Shown here one piece after another: positions 26,492 through 36,406 of a stretch of 61,203 nucleotides of DNA. This DNA comes from Clostridiales bacterium GWF2_38_85 (GTDB lineage Bacteria; Bacillota; Clostridia; Oscillospirales; CAG-382). The stretch covers positions 78,083-139,285 of the forward strand of contig MGOY01000008.1 of NCBI GenBank assembly GCA_001797275.1. Direction: 5' to 3'. A program made the position numbers and the translations under genes. The notes beneath the pieces were generated by a model. The model made no database searches and was not told the DNA's origin. It saw nothing but the letters and a program-made list of their open reading frames with translations. Each line of letters starts with the position of its first letter. Position 1 is the stretch's first letter.

Positions 26492-26782
26492 ATGTTTGTT
26501 CTAATAACTTACGATGTAAACACTGAAACTGCGGCTGGTCGAAAGCGACTCAGACATGTTGCAAAGCAATGCGTAAATTACGGTCAGAGAGTACAGAATT
26601 CTGTTTTTGAGTGCGTAATTGACCCAGCTAAATTCAGGTTAGTCAAGGCTTCTCTTGAAAAAATAATAGATGCTAAGTACGACAGCCTGAGGTTTTATTA
26701 TCTTGGTAATAACTATAAAGAAAAAGTCGAACACATTGGTGTTAAACCCAGTTATGATGCCGAAGCACCGATTGTGCTTTAG
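26492..26782 (+). CDS. cas2: CRISPR adaptation protein Cas2
   Basis: 96 residues: MFVLITYDVNTETAAGRKRLRHVAKQC with the ferredoxin-fold catalytic-type Asp (YDV), and VQNSVFECVIDPAKF. It bridges two Cas1 dimers during integration. AGGAGG precedes the ATG. Last gene of the cas operon. Confidence 0.96.
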   Translation: MFVLITYDVNTETAAGRKRLRHVAKQCVNYGQRVQNSVFECVIDPAKFRLVKASLEKIIDAKYDSLRFYYLGNNYKEKVEHIGVKPSYDAEAPIVL

Positions 26783-26951
26783 CGCGAACCAGAAGCTGAC
26801 ATAAAATACTGGGTGTATTCGCACCGGAAAATGGATTAATTAACAACATATTTAATTCAGAAATATGCGAAAAACAAATATTTTCCTTAAGTTTTTGTAA
26901 CAATTACATAAAGCAAAATTTTGTTATATAAATTTTTAGGACATATTTGCT
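26783..26951 (+). promoter_or_regulatory. CRISPR leader
   Basis: 169 bp, AT-rich, no reading frame, between cas2 and the first repeat. By position it should hold the array promoter and integration signals. An inverted pair TTTTGTAAC...GTTATATAAA lies near 26895-26930. Confidence 0.75.
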
Positions 26952-28466
26952 GTCGCTCTCCACACGGAGAGCGTGGATTGAAATTATGATAATTCCCACA
27001 AAACTTCACATAAATCTAGTCGCTCTCCACACGGAGAGCGTGGATTGAAATAAAAAAGATAAACAAAAAGAATTATATGAGTATGCGGTCGCTCTCCACA
27101 CGGAGAGCGTGGATTGAAATGACTCTGTAATATTTGGTTGTCACAACGCTGTCTGTCGCTCTCCACACGGAGAGCGTGGATTGAAATGCCGTCAACTTGA
27201 AGCTTCGGACCTATCGTATATGTCGCTCTCCACACGGAGAGCGTGGATTGAAATTACCATCAACACCAACACCATAGTTGGAAGATGCGTCGCTCTCCAC
27301 ACGGAGAGCGTGGATTGAAATTTGCCCTGACAACCAATTACATGTGCAATGAATGGGTCGCTCTCCACACGGAGAGCGTGGATTGAAATTGGTATTGGTG
27401 ACCTGACCATTGAACAGGTTGTTGGTCGCTCTCCACACGGAGAGCGTGGATTGAAATTAATCTGTCAGATATATCAGCCATTGGTAAACACGTCGCTCTC
27501 CACACGGAGAGCGTGGATTGAAATGAAAATATCACCCTTTTCATCAGATGTGGTGACAGTCGCTCTCCACACGGAGAGCGTGGATTGAAATACCTTTGAT
27601 GCATACATGTCAGCGGTATGTGTAAGTCGCTCTCCACACGGAGAGCGTGGATTGAAATTGCACCAATGTTTTCATAGTCAAATGCACCATTTGTCGCTCT
27701 CCACACGGAGAGCGTGGATTGAAATATCAACAAACCGCTGCTGCTTTTTGGTCAAAGCCGTCGCTCTCCACACGGAGAGCGTGGATTGAAATAGGACAGC
27801 GAAACCATGTCATTGACACCATAACCGTCGCTCTCCACACGGAGAGCGTGGATTGAAATAGGTCAATCATTCCACACCATAGTGCAGAAGGGTGTCGCTC
27901 TCCACACGGAGAGCGTGGATTGAAATTTGTTTGTTCACCCTGTCAGCATAGATGCCTTCAAGTCGCTCTCCACACGGAGAGCGTGGATTGAAATATAAAA
28001 AGCTCCACGATACAGAAGCAGCGGCTATGTCGCTCTCCACACGGAGAGCGTGGATTGAAATGTACTGTATGGATGAGACAAGCCTAAAGGCTGAGTCGCT
28101 CTCCACACGGAGAGCGTGGATTGAAATACAAACAGGATATTCTGAGGGGAATTACAACTTATGTCGCTCTCCACACGGAGAGCGTGGATTGAAATTATAT
28201 GACTATGATTTATTTGAGATGGATTATAGGTCGCTCTCCACACGGAGAGCGTGGATTGAAATATCCGACGGTTTTTGACAAAAATCAGATGTATACAGGT
28301 CGCTCTCCACACGGAGAGCGTGGATTGAAATGTTGGTATTTTAGGCGATGTAACAGCAACATCAGGTCGCTCTCCACACGGAGAGCGTGGATTGAAATAC
28401 AACCGTATGCCGTTAATTATATGTAAAGTGAATGTCGCTCTCCACACGGAGAGCGTGGATTGAAAT
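26952..28466 (+). CRISPR. Type I-C CRISPR array, 23 repeats and 22 spacers
   Basis: Repeats are 33 bp, beginning GTCGCTCTCC and ending CGTGGATTGAAAT, with the internal palindrome CGCTCTCC/GGAGAGCG around an ACAC loop. Repeat starts are 26952, 27019, 27088, 27155, 27222, 27289, 27357, 27425, 27492, 27559, 27626, 27693, 27760, 27827, 27894, 27962, 28029, 28095, 28163, 28230, 28299, 28366 and 28434. All copies look identical, including the last. Spacers are 33-36 bp, mostly 34. The repeat end ATTGAAAT is the type I-C 5' handle. I saw no spacer repeated and none obviously copied from this window. The small open frames inside the array on both strands are repeat artefacts. Confidence 0.99.
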
Positions 28467-28648
28467 TATGCTATCGGTCTTCGTTGCCGCTATATATGTA
28501 TCTGTCCGACAGAGCAAATAAGGATGGACAATGCTATCCCGTCATATCGATGATTGCCAGAGAACTCAAGATGTCGGAGTCTACGGTAAAGCGCGCACTC
28601 GGTGACTTATTAAAGGCGGGATACATCAAAAAGGAGCCTACCATAAAT
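28467..28648 (+). pseudogene. Fragment of an HTH replication/regulatory protein fused to the array end
   Basis: Directly after the last repeat the frame reads LPLYMYLSDRANKDGQCYP, then ISMIARELKMSESTVKRALGDLLKAGYIKKEP, a winged-HTH module seen in phage and integrative-element replication proteins. Both ends are missing: the 5' side is replaced by the CRISPR repeat and the 3' side runs into lipB. It has no start of its own. Confidence 0.8.
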
Positions 28649-29109
28649 TTGAATATCGTTAATTTTGGTATTATACCTTATAGTATAGCATTGGAAATAC
28701 AATATAAATTACTTGAAAAGCGGCAAAATGGTGAAATTGATAACACGCTGCTACTGCTTGAGCACCCTCCTGTATTAACTTTAGGCACAAGAGGTGAATA
28801 TAAAAATATTTATTTACCTTCTGACGAATTTAAAAAAGCAGGGAATAGAGGTTTTCGAAGTTAGCAGAGGCGGTGATGTCACCTATCATGGATCGGGACA
28901 GATTGTAGGTTACCCCATATTTAATTTAAGAGATATAAGAAAGGATATAAAGATTGTTTATTCAAAAGATAGCATAAAGCATAATTGAGCTGTTGAAAGA
29001 AGAATATAAAATCGATGCATATAGACAGCAAGATAAATATACGGGTGTTTGGGTTGATGATAAAAAAATAGCTGCACACGCTTATAAATACCATACTCAA
29101 TATAATTAA
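28649..29109 (+). pseudogene. lipB: Lipoyl(octanoyl) transferase LipB, inactivated
   Basis: Reads LNIVNFGIIPYSIALEIQ, EKRQNGEIDNTLLLLEHPP and VLTLGTRGEYKNIYL. A one-base insertion follows in the GGG near 28844, then EVSRGGDVTYHGSGQIVGYP (active-site region), then a second frameshift near 28985 and KYTGVWVDDKKIAAHAYK. LipB moves octanoate from acyl carrier protein to lipoyl domains. The C-terminus is lost and runs into a lipA piece. Confidence 0.85.
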
Positions 29110-29502
29110 TCATAATATAGAAACTATACCGCGACTCTATCCCTCTGTTCGTCCTTTGGCAATATATAGCAGATCTTTGAAGCTCATAAAAAGAGTACGG
29201 AAAACTGCTCCTGATATTATTTCAATATCAGGAATAATGGTAGGGTTAGGGGGAATCATTGAAGAAGTTTAGAGGTTTTTCGTGATTTACGTGACAACGA
29301 TTGTGATATATTGACCATTGGTCAGTACCTAGCCCCCTCAAAATTACATCATCAAGTATTTGAATATATTCATCCTGAAACGTTTGATGAATATAGAAAA
29401 AAGGGTAAAGCACTTGGCTTTAAATATGTTGCTTCTGGTCCACTCGTTCGCAGCTCCTACATGGCAGATAAGGCATATAACGTTGCTGCAAAAATTTTAT
29501 AG
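29102..29502 (+). pseudogene. lipA: Lipoyl synthase LipA, C-terminal fragment
   Basis: The fragment reads IINHNIETIPRLYPSVRPLA, IYSRSLKLIKRVRKTAPDII, a frameshift/stop near 29268-29275, then [20 protein letters not shown] and [18 protein letters not shown]. The N-terminal radical-SAM CxxxCxxC and auxiliary cluster cysteines are absent, so it cannot work. With lipB it marks a dead lipoate biosynthesis operon. Confidence 0.85.
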
Positions 29503-29585
29503 TGATCGTTATGTCTGATTTTTAATCATATAACACAAGTTAAAATTTTTACTTTATAGAACATATTAAATTATAAAATTAAGTA

Positions 29586-29614
29586 TTGACAAAATTTAAA
29601 TTATAACATATAAT
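29586..29614 (+). promoter_or_regulatory. Promoter of the trp operon
   Basis: TTGACA (29586-29591), 17-bp spacer, TATAAT (29609-29614): exact consensus, just before the T-box leader. Confidence 0.9.
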
Positions 29615-29629
29615 ATTAGCAATTAAATA

Positions 29630-29925
29630 TCCGCTTAAACCGTTGAAGTGGAGATAACGGTGTTTCGTGCAGTTACAGAGAGTGGGGATCGCTGAGAGCC
29701 TCGCACAACGCAGTACATCAAATGGACCACTGAGGGCGCAGTCAAAAGGAAGTCACATTGTTTCCTGAGTATTCTGCGACGTCACGCGCACGTCAGGCTG
29801 CGAGGGATATGGATAGTATTCTGCTAAGTGTGTAAGGTGTAATGCCTTGCAAATCAGGGTGGTACCACGGGTGAATTAACGCACTCGTCCTTGACAATTT
29901 TTTTGTCGTGGGCGAGTGTTTTTTT
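29630..29925 (+). promoter_or_regulatory. Tryptophan T-box riboswitch with terminator
   Basis: The leader starts with a long stem I region (GGAGATAACGG, AGAGAGTGGGG) and contains the T-box sequence AGGGTGGTACCACGG at 29856-29870, which pairs with the acceptor end of uncharged tRNA. A TGG at 29723-29725 followed by A is the best specifier codon, matching Trp and the trp genes downstream. The terminator (CACTCGTCC / GGGCGAGTG, then T7) is at 29882-29925. Uncharged tRNA-Trp binding should favour readthrough into trpE. Confidence 0.93.
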
Positions 29926-29953
29926 GTTTTGTAAAATTTAGGAGGTAACTGCT

Positions 29954-31414
29954 ATGATTAGACCAACAATTGAAGAGGCAAGAGCATTATGTGAACACAA
30001 CACGATTATCCCAATCAGCATTGAACTCTTTTCTGACATGAAGACACCGATTGAGGTTCTAAAATGTTTAAAAGAGAAAAGTGATAAATGCTATCTGCTG
30101 GAAAGTGTTGAAGGCGGTGAAAAATGGGGAAGATATTCTTTTTTGGGTTACAATCCCAAACTCGCTTTAAAATGCACGAACGGCAAAGTTGAAATATTAA
30201 ATGGGGTTTTAAAAACTTATTATACCAATCCGAAAGAATTGCTGAGGAGAATTTTATCAGAATACAAAAGCCCAAAAATTGATTTTCTTCCACCATTCAC
30301 AGGAGGATTTGTAGGATATATTTCTTATGAATTTATTAAATATTCCGAAAAGTCTATAAAACTCGAAAATATTGATTCCGATGATTTTGATGACTTAAAT
30401 TTAATGTTGTTTGATAAAATAATCGCATTTGATTACTTAAGGCAGAAGATTATTATTATAGTCAATATTCAAACAGATGATTTTGAAAGCAATTATATTA
30501 ACGCTGTTGTAACTTTAAAAGAAATTGAAAACATGATTGAAAGTGAAAAAACCGTTGCAAAATATAACTCCAATCTTTTATCGGAATTTACTCCGCTGTT
30601 TTCGAAAGATGAATATTGTCATATGGTAGAGAAAGTCAAGCATCATATCTTTGAAGGCAACATTTTTCAGGCAGTAATATCAAATCGGATGGAGGCACAA
30701 TTTGAAGGAGATCTGCTTTCAACATATCGTGCGCTCAGAACAATAAATCCATCTCCTTATATGTTCTATATGAGTTTGGGTGACACTCAGATTGCAGGCG
30801 CTTCTCCCGAAACGCTATTATCGTTGAAAAATAACAAGCTTTCAACATTCCCGATTGCAGGCACATGCCCTCGAGGAAAGTCCGAGGAAGAAGACGAGAA
30901 TTTAATGTCTGAATTATTAAAAAACGAAAAAGAATTATCGGAGCATAATATGCTGGTTGATTTGGGGCGAAATGATTTAGGAAAAATAAGCGAATTTGGT
31001 TCGGTTAAAGTAGAAGATTATCAAAAGATATTGAAATTTTCTCATGTATCCCATATCGCTTCAACGGTAACCGGAACAATAAAACAAGGTCTTGACCAGA
31101 TTGATGCTATATCGGCTGTGTTGCCTGCCGGAACACTTTCCGGCGCACCTAAAATCAGAGCATGTGAAATTATAAATGAACTCGAAGGTCATAAGCGCGG
31201 AATTTACGGTGGTGCAATAGGATATATTGACTTTGCCGGCAACATGGATATGTGTATTGCGATCAGAATGGCAGTCAGTAAAAATAAAAAAATTTATGTT
31301 CAAGCAGGTGCGGGTATTGTGGCAGACAGTATCCCGGAAAATGAATATAACGAATGTATTAACAAAGCAGAAGCAATGATTAAGGCAATTAAATTTTCAA
31401 GGGAGGTAGAATAA
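29954..31414 (+). CDS. trpE: Anthranilate synthase component I
   Basis: 486 residues. TrpE makes anthranilate from chorismate using ammonia from TrpG. CYLLESVEGGEKWGRYSFLG contains the LLES element of the Trp feedback site. The chorismate-binding C-terminal domain has FEGNIFQAVISNRME, AGASPETLL, FPIAGTCPRGKSEEED, VDLGRNDLG and LPAGTLSGAPKIRACEII. AGGAGG lies 9 nt before the ATG. Stop and trpG start overlap (TAATG). Confidence 0.97.
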   Translation: MIRPTIEEARALCEHNTIIPISIELFSDMKTPIEVLKCLKEKSDKCYLLESVEGGEKWGRYSFLGYNPKLALKCTNGKVEILNGVLKTYYTNPKELLRRILSEYKSPKIDFLPPFTGGFVGYISYEFIKYSEKSIKLENIDSDDFDDLNLMLFDKIIAFDYLRQKIIIIVNIQTDDFESNYINAVVTLKEIENMIESEKTVAKYNSNLLSEFTPLFSKDEYCHMVEKVKHHIFEGNIFQAVISNRMEAQFEGDLLSTYRALRTINPSPYMFYMSLGDTQIAGASPETLLSLKNNKLSTFPIAGTCPRGKSEEEDENLMSELLKNEKELSEHNMLVDLGRNDLGKISEFGSVKVEDYQKILKFSHVSHIASTVTGTIKQGLDQIDAISAVLPAGTLSGAPKIRACEIINELEGHKRGIYGGAIGYIDFAGNMDMCIAIRMAVSKNKKIYVQAGAGIVADSIPENEYNECINKAEAMIKAIKFSREVE

Positions 31415-31998
31415 TGATACTTTTAATTGATAATTATGACAGCTTTTCATATAATCTTTATCAATTTGTAGGTATGGTCAACCCGAATATACGTGTTATA
31501 AAAAATAATGAGCTGACGATAAAGAAAATTGAAAGCTTAGATTTAACCCATATATTGATTTCTCCTGGACCGGGACGGCCAAAGAATGCAGGAATCTGTG
31601 AAGAAGTAATATTACATTTTAAAGATAAATTACCGATTTTGGGCGTGTGTTTAGGTCATCAGGCAATATGTGAAGCGCTTGGCGGGGAAATAACCTATGC
31701 AAAAGTTCTGATGCACGGCAAGAAAAGTACGATTCATATTGCAAACGGAAGTCCAATATTCGAGGGGTTGCCGCCGATCATTGAGGGCGCACGATATCAT
31801 TCCCTTTGCGCTAAAAGAGAAACGCTGCCGGATGAACTGCTGGTTATTGCGGAAGACGATAACGGTGAAGTAATGGGTGTGAAGCATAAGGATTATAATA
31901 TTTTCGGTGTGCAGTTTCATCCGGAATCAATCTTAACACAGAATGGAATTAAAATTATTGAAAACTTTTTAAAAATCGGCGGTGAAAGCAATGATTAA
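31414..31998 (+). CDS. trpG: Anthranilate synthase component II (glutamine amidotransferase)
   Basis: 194 residues. Class I amidotransferase triad: Cys in LGVCLGHQAICEALGG, His and Glu in VQFHPESILT. N-terminus MILLIDNYDSFSYNLYQF is typical. It is a stand-alone TrpG rather than a TrpG-TrpD fusion. Confidence 0.97.
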   Translation: MILLIDNYDSFSYNLYQFVGMVNPNIRVIKNNELTIKKIESLDLTHILISPGPGRPKNAGICEEVILHFKDKLPILGVCLGHQAICEALGGEITYAKVLMHGKKSTIHIANGSPIFEGLPPIIEGARYHSLCAKRETLPDELLVIAEDDNGEVMGVKHKDYNIFGVQFHPESILTQNGIKIIENFLKIGGESND

Positions 31999-33007
31999 AA
32001 CAGCTATTTATGATATGTTAAACGGAAAAAATTTATCTCTTGATACAACAAGACAGGTTATGAATCAAATTATGGAGGGCAACGCCACTAATGCACAAAT
32101 CGGTTCTTTTTTAACTGCAATGAGGTTAAAAGGTGAAACGATTGATGAAATTACTGCTTGTACAATGGTAATGAGAGATAAATGCACAAAGCTTTCTCCT
32201 CAAACAGACGTGCTTGACATTGTCGGAACAGGCGGAGATGAAGTGGCAACATTTAATATTTCAACTGTTTCAGCCTTTGTAATTGCCGCAGGCGGCGTGC
32301 CTGTTGCAAAGCATGGCAACAGAAGTGTTTCCAGCAAATGCGGAAGTGCAGATTTATTGGAAGCATTGGGTGTAAAAATTGACATATCGGCTGCTCAAAG
32401 CGAAAAAATACTGAACGAAATCGGTATATGCTTTATGTTTGCACCGACCTATCACGCTTCAATGAAATATGCCGCTCCTGTAAGACGGGAGCTTGGTGTC
32501 AGAACGATTTTTAATATATTGGGTCCTCTTGCAAATCCCGCAGGAGCCAACATGCAGCTTCTGGGAGTTTATGATGAAAACTTAGTGGAGCCTCTTGCAA
32601 GGGTGCTTGCTAATTTAGGGGTGAAACGGGCAATGGTGGTGCATGGACATGATGGGCTTGATGAGATAACTCTCTGTGATACCACAACAATTTGCGAAGT
32701 TACAGACGGAAAGTTGAACAGCTTTTTTATTACACCGGAACAGCTGGGCTTTAAACGCTGCGAGCTGAAAGATTTAATTGGAGGAGCTCCGGCAGAGAAT
32801 GCGGAAATCGCTATTAAAATTTTAAACGGGGAAAAAGGTCCAAAACGTGATATTGTGGTGCTTAATTCTGCTATTTGTTTATATATGACCCACAATAACA
32901 TTACGCTTAAGGAGTGCGTAAAACTTGCAGAGGATATCATTGACAGCAAAAAAGCCAAAAATCTGCTTGACCGCTTTATTGCATTGTCGAATAAGGCGAT
33001 GTCATGA
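31991..33007 (+). CDS. trpD: Anthranilate phosphoribosyltransferase
   Basis: 338 residues. DIVGTGGDEVATFNISTVSA is the PRPP-binding loop; AKHGNRSVSSKCGSADLLEALG and LGPLANPAG are further signatures. Catalyses anthranilate + PRPP to phosphoribosylanthranilate. The ATG at 31991 overlaps trpG by 8 bp. Confidence 0.97.
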   Translation: MIKTAIYDMLNGKNLSLDTTRQVMNQIMEGNATNAQIGSFLTAMRLKGETIDEITACTMVMRDKCTKLSPQTDVLDIVGTGGDEVATFNISTVSAFVIAAGGVPVAKHGNRSVSSKCGSADLLEALGVKIDISAAQSEKILNEIGICFMFAPTYHASMKYAAPVRRELGVRTIFNILGPLANPAGANMQLLGVYDENLVEPLARVLANLGVKRAMVVHGHDGLDEITLCDTTTICEVTDGKLNSFFITPEQLGFKRCELKDLIGGAPAENAEIAIKILNGEKGPKRDIVVLNSAICLYMTHNNITLKECVKLAEDIIDSKKAKNLLDRFIALSNKAMS

Positions 33008-33786
33008 TACTTGACAGAATTGTTGTTGCAACCAAAATCAGAGTTGAAAAAGTAAAAGAGAAGATATCTTTACAGCAGATGATGACGCTTGCAAAGAAAA
33101 GCAATACCCCTTTTGCTTTTGAAAAAGCGTTAAGACAAAAGGATGTTTCCTTTATCTGTGAAGTGAAAAAAGCCTCCCCCTCAAAAGGAATTATTACAGA
33201 TGATTTCCCATATATACAAATCGCAAAAGAATATGAAAGCGCAGGAGCCGCTGCAATATCGGTTTTAACCGAGCCGGATTTTTTCATGGGGAAAACAGAT
33301 TACTTAAAAAGCATAAAACAAAATGTAACCATTCCTGTTCTTCAAAAGGATTTTATAATTGATGAATATCAAATATATGAAGCAAGTTCAATAGGTGCAG
33401 ATGCCGTTTTGCTTATTTGCTCTGTTTTAAGCAAAAATAAAGTAATTAAATTCATTGAAATAGCTGATGGTTTGGGACTATCCTGCCTTGTTGAAACTCA
33501 TGATGAACAGGAAATAATAACAGCAATAAATGCAGGGGCAAGAATAATCGGAGTTAATAACCGGAATCTGAAAACCTTTGATGTTGATCTAAATAACAGT
33601 GTCAGACTAAGAAAATTTGTTCCTCAAAATATAATTTTCGTTTCTGAAAGCGGGATTAAAACAGCAGAAGATGTAAAACGTCTTCATGAGAACGGCACGG
33701 ATGCTGTTTTAATCGGCGAAACATTAATGAAAAGTAAAAATAAGAAAGGAGTTCTAAGCAATTTGCGAGGTGAGCATAATGGCTAG
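33004..33786 (+). CDS. trpC: Indole-3-glycerol-phosphate synthase
   Basis: 260 residues, TIM barrel. FICEVKKASPSKGII (catalytic Lys), LQKDFIIDEYQIYEA, AGARIIGVNNRNLKTFDVD and FVSESGIKTAEDV match the family. The ATG overlaps the trpD stop (ATGA). Confidence 0.97.
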   Translation: MILDRIVVATKIRVEKVKEKISLQQMMTLAKKSNTPFAFEKALRQKDVSFICEVKKASPSKGIITDDFPYIQIAKEYESAGAAAISVLTEPDFFMGKTDYLKSIKQNVTIPVLQKDFIIDEYQIYEASSIGADAVLLICSVLSKNKVIKFIEIADGLGLSCLVETHDEQEIITAINAGARIIGVNNRNLKTFDVDLNNSVRLRKFVPQNIIFVSESGIKTAEDVKRLHENGTDAVLIGETLMKSKNKKGVLSNLRGEHNG

Positions 33787-34390
33787 AATAAAGATTTGCG
33801 GCATTAAAAGCTTTAAGGAAATAGAATATGTGAACGAGACAAAGCCGGATTATATTGGCTTTGTGTTTGCAAAAAGCAGAAGATACGTGGATTTTAACAT
33901 GGCATATCTTTTAAAAGCAGAGCTGAATCCTTATATCAAGGCGGTCGGCGTTTTTGTGAACGAGGACATTGATTTTATCAAAAAGTTATGTGATCTTCAT
34001 GTAATAGACGTTGTTCAGTTACATGGTGACGAGAATGATGCATATATCGATGCACTTAAAAATGTAATAAGCAAACCCATTATAAAGGCTATTAGAGTAA
34101 AAGAAAAAATAGACACGATTTACAACAAAATCAGCTATCCGTTATTTGACACATATAATAAAGAAAAGTATGGCGGAACAGGAGAAAGCTTTGATTGGAA
34201 CATGATCAGAATCAGAGAATATAAAAAGCCGTTTTTTTTAGCGGGAGGCTTACACATCGGAAACATAGCGGATGCCATTAATTTGATACATCCTTATTGT
34301 GTTGATGTCAGCAGCGGTGTTGAAATAAATGGCGCCAAAGACGGACAAAAAATAACTGATATTGTTAATTTAGTAAGGAGCATAAATTAA
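33779..34390 (+). CDS. trpF: Phosphoribosylanthranilate isomerase
   Basis: 203 residues. Begins ARIKICGIKSFKEIEYV (catalytic Cys in KICGI), with YIGFVFAKSRRYVDF, VVQLHGDENDAYI, FFLAGGLHIGNIADAI and VDVSSGVEINGAKD. Catalytic Asp expected near LFDTYNKEKYGGTG. Start at the ATG 33779, overlapping trpC by 8 bp; a GTG nine bases earlier is less likely. Confidence 0.97.
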   Translation: MARIKICGIKSFKEIEYVNETKPDYIGFVFAKSRRYVDFNMAYLLKAELNPYIKAVGVFVNEDIDFIKKLCDLHVIDVVQLHGDENDAYIDALKNVISKPIIKAIRVKEKIDTIYNKISYPLFDTYNKEKYGGTGESFDWNMIRIREYKKPFFLAGGLHIGNIADAINLIHPYCVDVSSGVEINGAKDGQKITDIVNLVRSIN

Positions 34391-35575
34391 ATGAGTAAAG
34401 GAAGATATGGTATTCACGGCGGTCAATACATTCCGGAAATACTGATGAATGCCGTGATTGAGCTTGAAAAGGCTTATGATTTTTATAAAAACGATAAAGC
34501 TTTCAATGATGAATTGACGGAACTTTTAAATGAATATGCCGGACGACCTTCAAGACTTTATCATGCAAAAAATATGACGAAAGATTTAGGCGGAGCAAAA
34601 ATTTATTTAAAACGGGAGGATTTAAATCATACGGGCTCTCATAAAATAAATAATGTTTTAGGTCAAGTATTACTGGCAAAGAAAATGGGGAAAGTACGTG
34701 TCATTGCCGAAACAGGTGCAGGTCAACATGGTGTTGCAACAGCTACGGCAGCAACGTTAATGGGACTTGAATGTGAAATCTTTATGGGAAAAGAGGATAC
34801 CGACAGGCAAGCGCTTAATGTTTATCGAATGCGTCTTTTGGGGGCAAATGTGAATGTTGTGACAAGCGGAACAATGACGCTGAAAGATGCGGTTAATGAA
34901 ACTATGAGGGAATGGACAAGAAGAGTGTCAGATACGCATTATGTGATTGGGTCTGTTATGGGTCCGCATCCTTTCCCTGAAATTGTGCGAGATTTTCAGA
35001 GCGTTATCAGCCGTGAAATAAGAGAACAAATCCTTCAAGCAGAAGGTAAACTTCCCAACGCTGTTGTTGCTTGTGTGGGTGGCGGAAGTAATGCCATGGG
35101 TGCTTTTTATCATTTTTTGAAAGATGAAAATGTCAGATTAATTGGCTGTGAGGCAGCAGGAAAAGGTATTGAAACAAAACTGCATGCTGCCACAATTGCA
35201 AAAGGCGAAGTGGGTATTTTTCATGGCATGAAGTCATATTTCTGCCAAAATGAATATGGACAGATAACCCCTGTGTATTCAATATCAGCAGGACTGGACT
35301 ATCCCGGAATTGGTCCGGAACACGCATATTTATATGATTCAAAAAGAGCGGAATATATGCCTGTGACTGATGAAGAAGCAATTCATGCTTTTGAATATTT
35401 GTCAAAAACAGAAGGAATAATACCTGCAATCGAGTCTGCGCATGCAGTAGCATATACAATGAAGCTTGCGAAAGAGATGAGCAGGGATGAAATTATAATT
35501 GTGAATTTATCAGGACGCGGAGATAAGGATGTTACCGCAATTGCAAGATATAAGGGGGAGAATATCGTTGAATAA
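34391..35575 (+). CDS. trpB: Tryptophan synthase beta chain
   Basis: 394 residues, PLP enzyme. [21 protein letters not shown] contains the Schiff-base lysine; [33 protein letters not shown] (phosphate loop) and [16 protein letters not shown] are diagnostic. Condenses indole with serine. Starts directly after trpF. Confidence 0.98.
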   Translation: MSKGRYGIHGGQYIPEILMNAVIELEKAYDFYKNDKAFNDELTELLNEYAGRPSRLYHAKNMTKDLGGAKIYLKREDLNHTGSHKINNVLGQVLLAKKMGKVRVIAETGAGQHGVATATAATLMGLECEIFMGKEDTDRQALNVYRMRLLGANVNVVTSGTMTLKDAVNETMREWTRRVSDTHYVIGSVMGPHPFPEIVRDFQSVISREIREQILQAEGKLPNAVVACVGGGSNAMGAFYHFLKDENVRLIGCEAAGKGIETKLHAATIAKGEVGIFHGMKSYFCQNEYGQITPVYSISAGLDYPGIGPEHAYLYDSKRAEYMPVTDEEAIHAFEYLSKTEGIIPAIESAHAVAYTMKLAKEMSRDEIIIVNLSGRGDKDVTAIARYKGENIVE

Positions 35576-36326
35576 AATAGCAAAGGCATTTGAAAATAAA
35601 AAAGCATTTATTGGTTTTTTAACCGCTGGTGACCCTTCACTTGAAAAAACCGAGGAATTTATTTTGGCAATGTCAAAAGCAGGTGCGGATTTAATTGAAA
35701 TCGGCATACCGTTTTCCGACCCTATTGCAGAGGGAGAAGTGATAGAACGAGCTAATATTAGAGCGTTAAAAGTAGGAACAACAACCGATAATATATTTGA
35801 TATGGTGAAAAGCGTCAGGGAGAAAACAGATATTCCCTTTGTGTTTTTAACCTACATCAACCCGGTGTTTATCTATGGATATGACCGTTTTTTTAACAAC
35901 TGTAAAATATGCGGAATTGACGGAATAATAATTCCTGACTTGCCGTTTGAGGAAAGATCGGAAGTTCTTTGCATTGCGGAGAAATATGAAATTGATGTCA
36001 TTACACTGATTGCTCCCACATCAAATGACAGAATACAAACTTTAGTCAAAAATTCATCAGGGTTTATCTATCTTGTTTCATCGTTGGGAGTCACAGGAGT
36101 CAGAAATGAGATAAACACAGACTTGAATTCAATTATAGCAAATATCAGGCAGGTCACAGATACAAAAATCGCCGTCGGGTTCGGCATATCAACACCGGAA
36201 CAGGCAAAAAAAATATTAACTTATGCAGACGGTGTTATTGTTGGCAGTGCTATTGTAAAAATCATTGAAGAATTTGGGGATGATGCTTCAGAAAAGCTTT
36301 CTGAATATATGAGAAAAATGAAATAA
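35568..36326 (+). CDS. trpA: Tryptophan synthase alpha chain
   Basis: 252 residues from a TTG at 35568 ([23 protein letters not shown]) with GGGGGAG upstream; overlaps trpB by 8 bp. [16 protein letters not shown] contains the catalytic Glu region; [11 protein letters not shown] the catalytic Asp. [10 protein letters not shown] and [14 protein letters not shown] follow. Last gene of the trp operon; a hairpin (TTTCTAAAATG/CATTTTAGAAA, 36331-36367) comes next, without a T-run. Confidence 0.97.
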   Translation: MNKIAKAFENKKAFIGFLTAGDPSLEKTEEFILAMSKAGADLIEIGIPFSDPIAEGEVIERANIRALKVGTTTDNIFDMVKSVREKTDIPFVFLTYINPVFIYGYDRFFNNCKICGIDGIIIPDLPFEERSEVLCIAEKYEIDVITLIAPTSNDRIQTLVKNSSGFIYLVSSLGVTGVRNEINTDLNSIIANIRQVTDTKIAVGFGISTPEQAKKILTYADGVIVGSAIVKIIEEFGDDASEKLSEYMRKMK

Positions 36327-36406
36327 GATATTTCTAAAATGTAAAGAACTCCTTCACATTTTAGAAAGGCTCTATTTAATAGTTGGAGTCTATATTAAAC
36401 TAACAG

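Noticed and set aside
26984-28447. Several open frames of 60-140 codons on both strands inside the CRISPR array
   Set aside because: They are built from the translated repeat (recurring RAWIE, HALRVESD or PRSPCGER segments) and have no ribosome sites.
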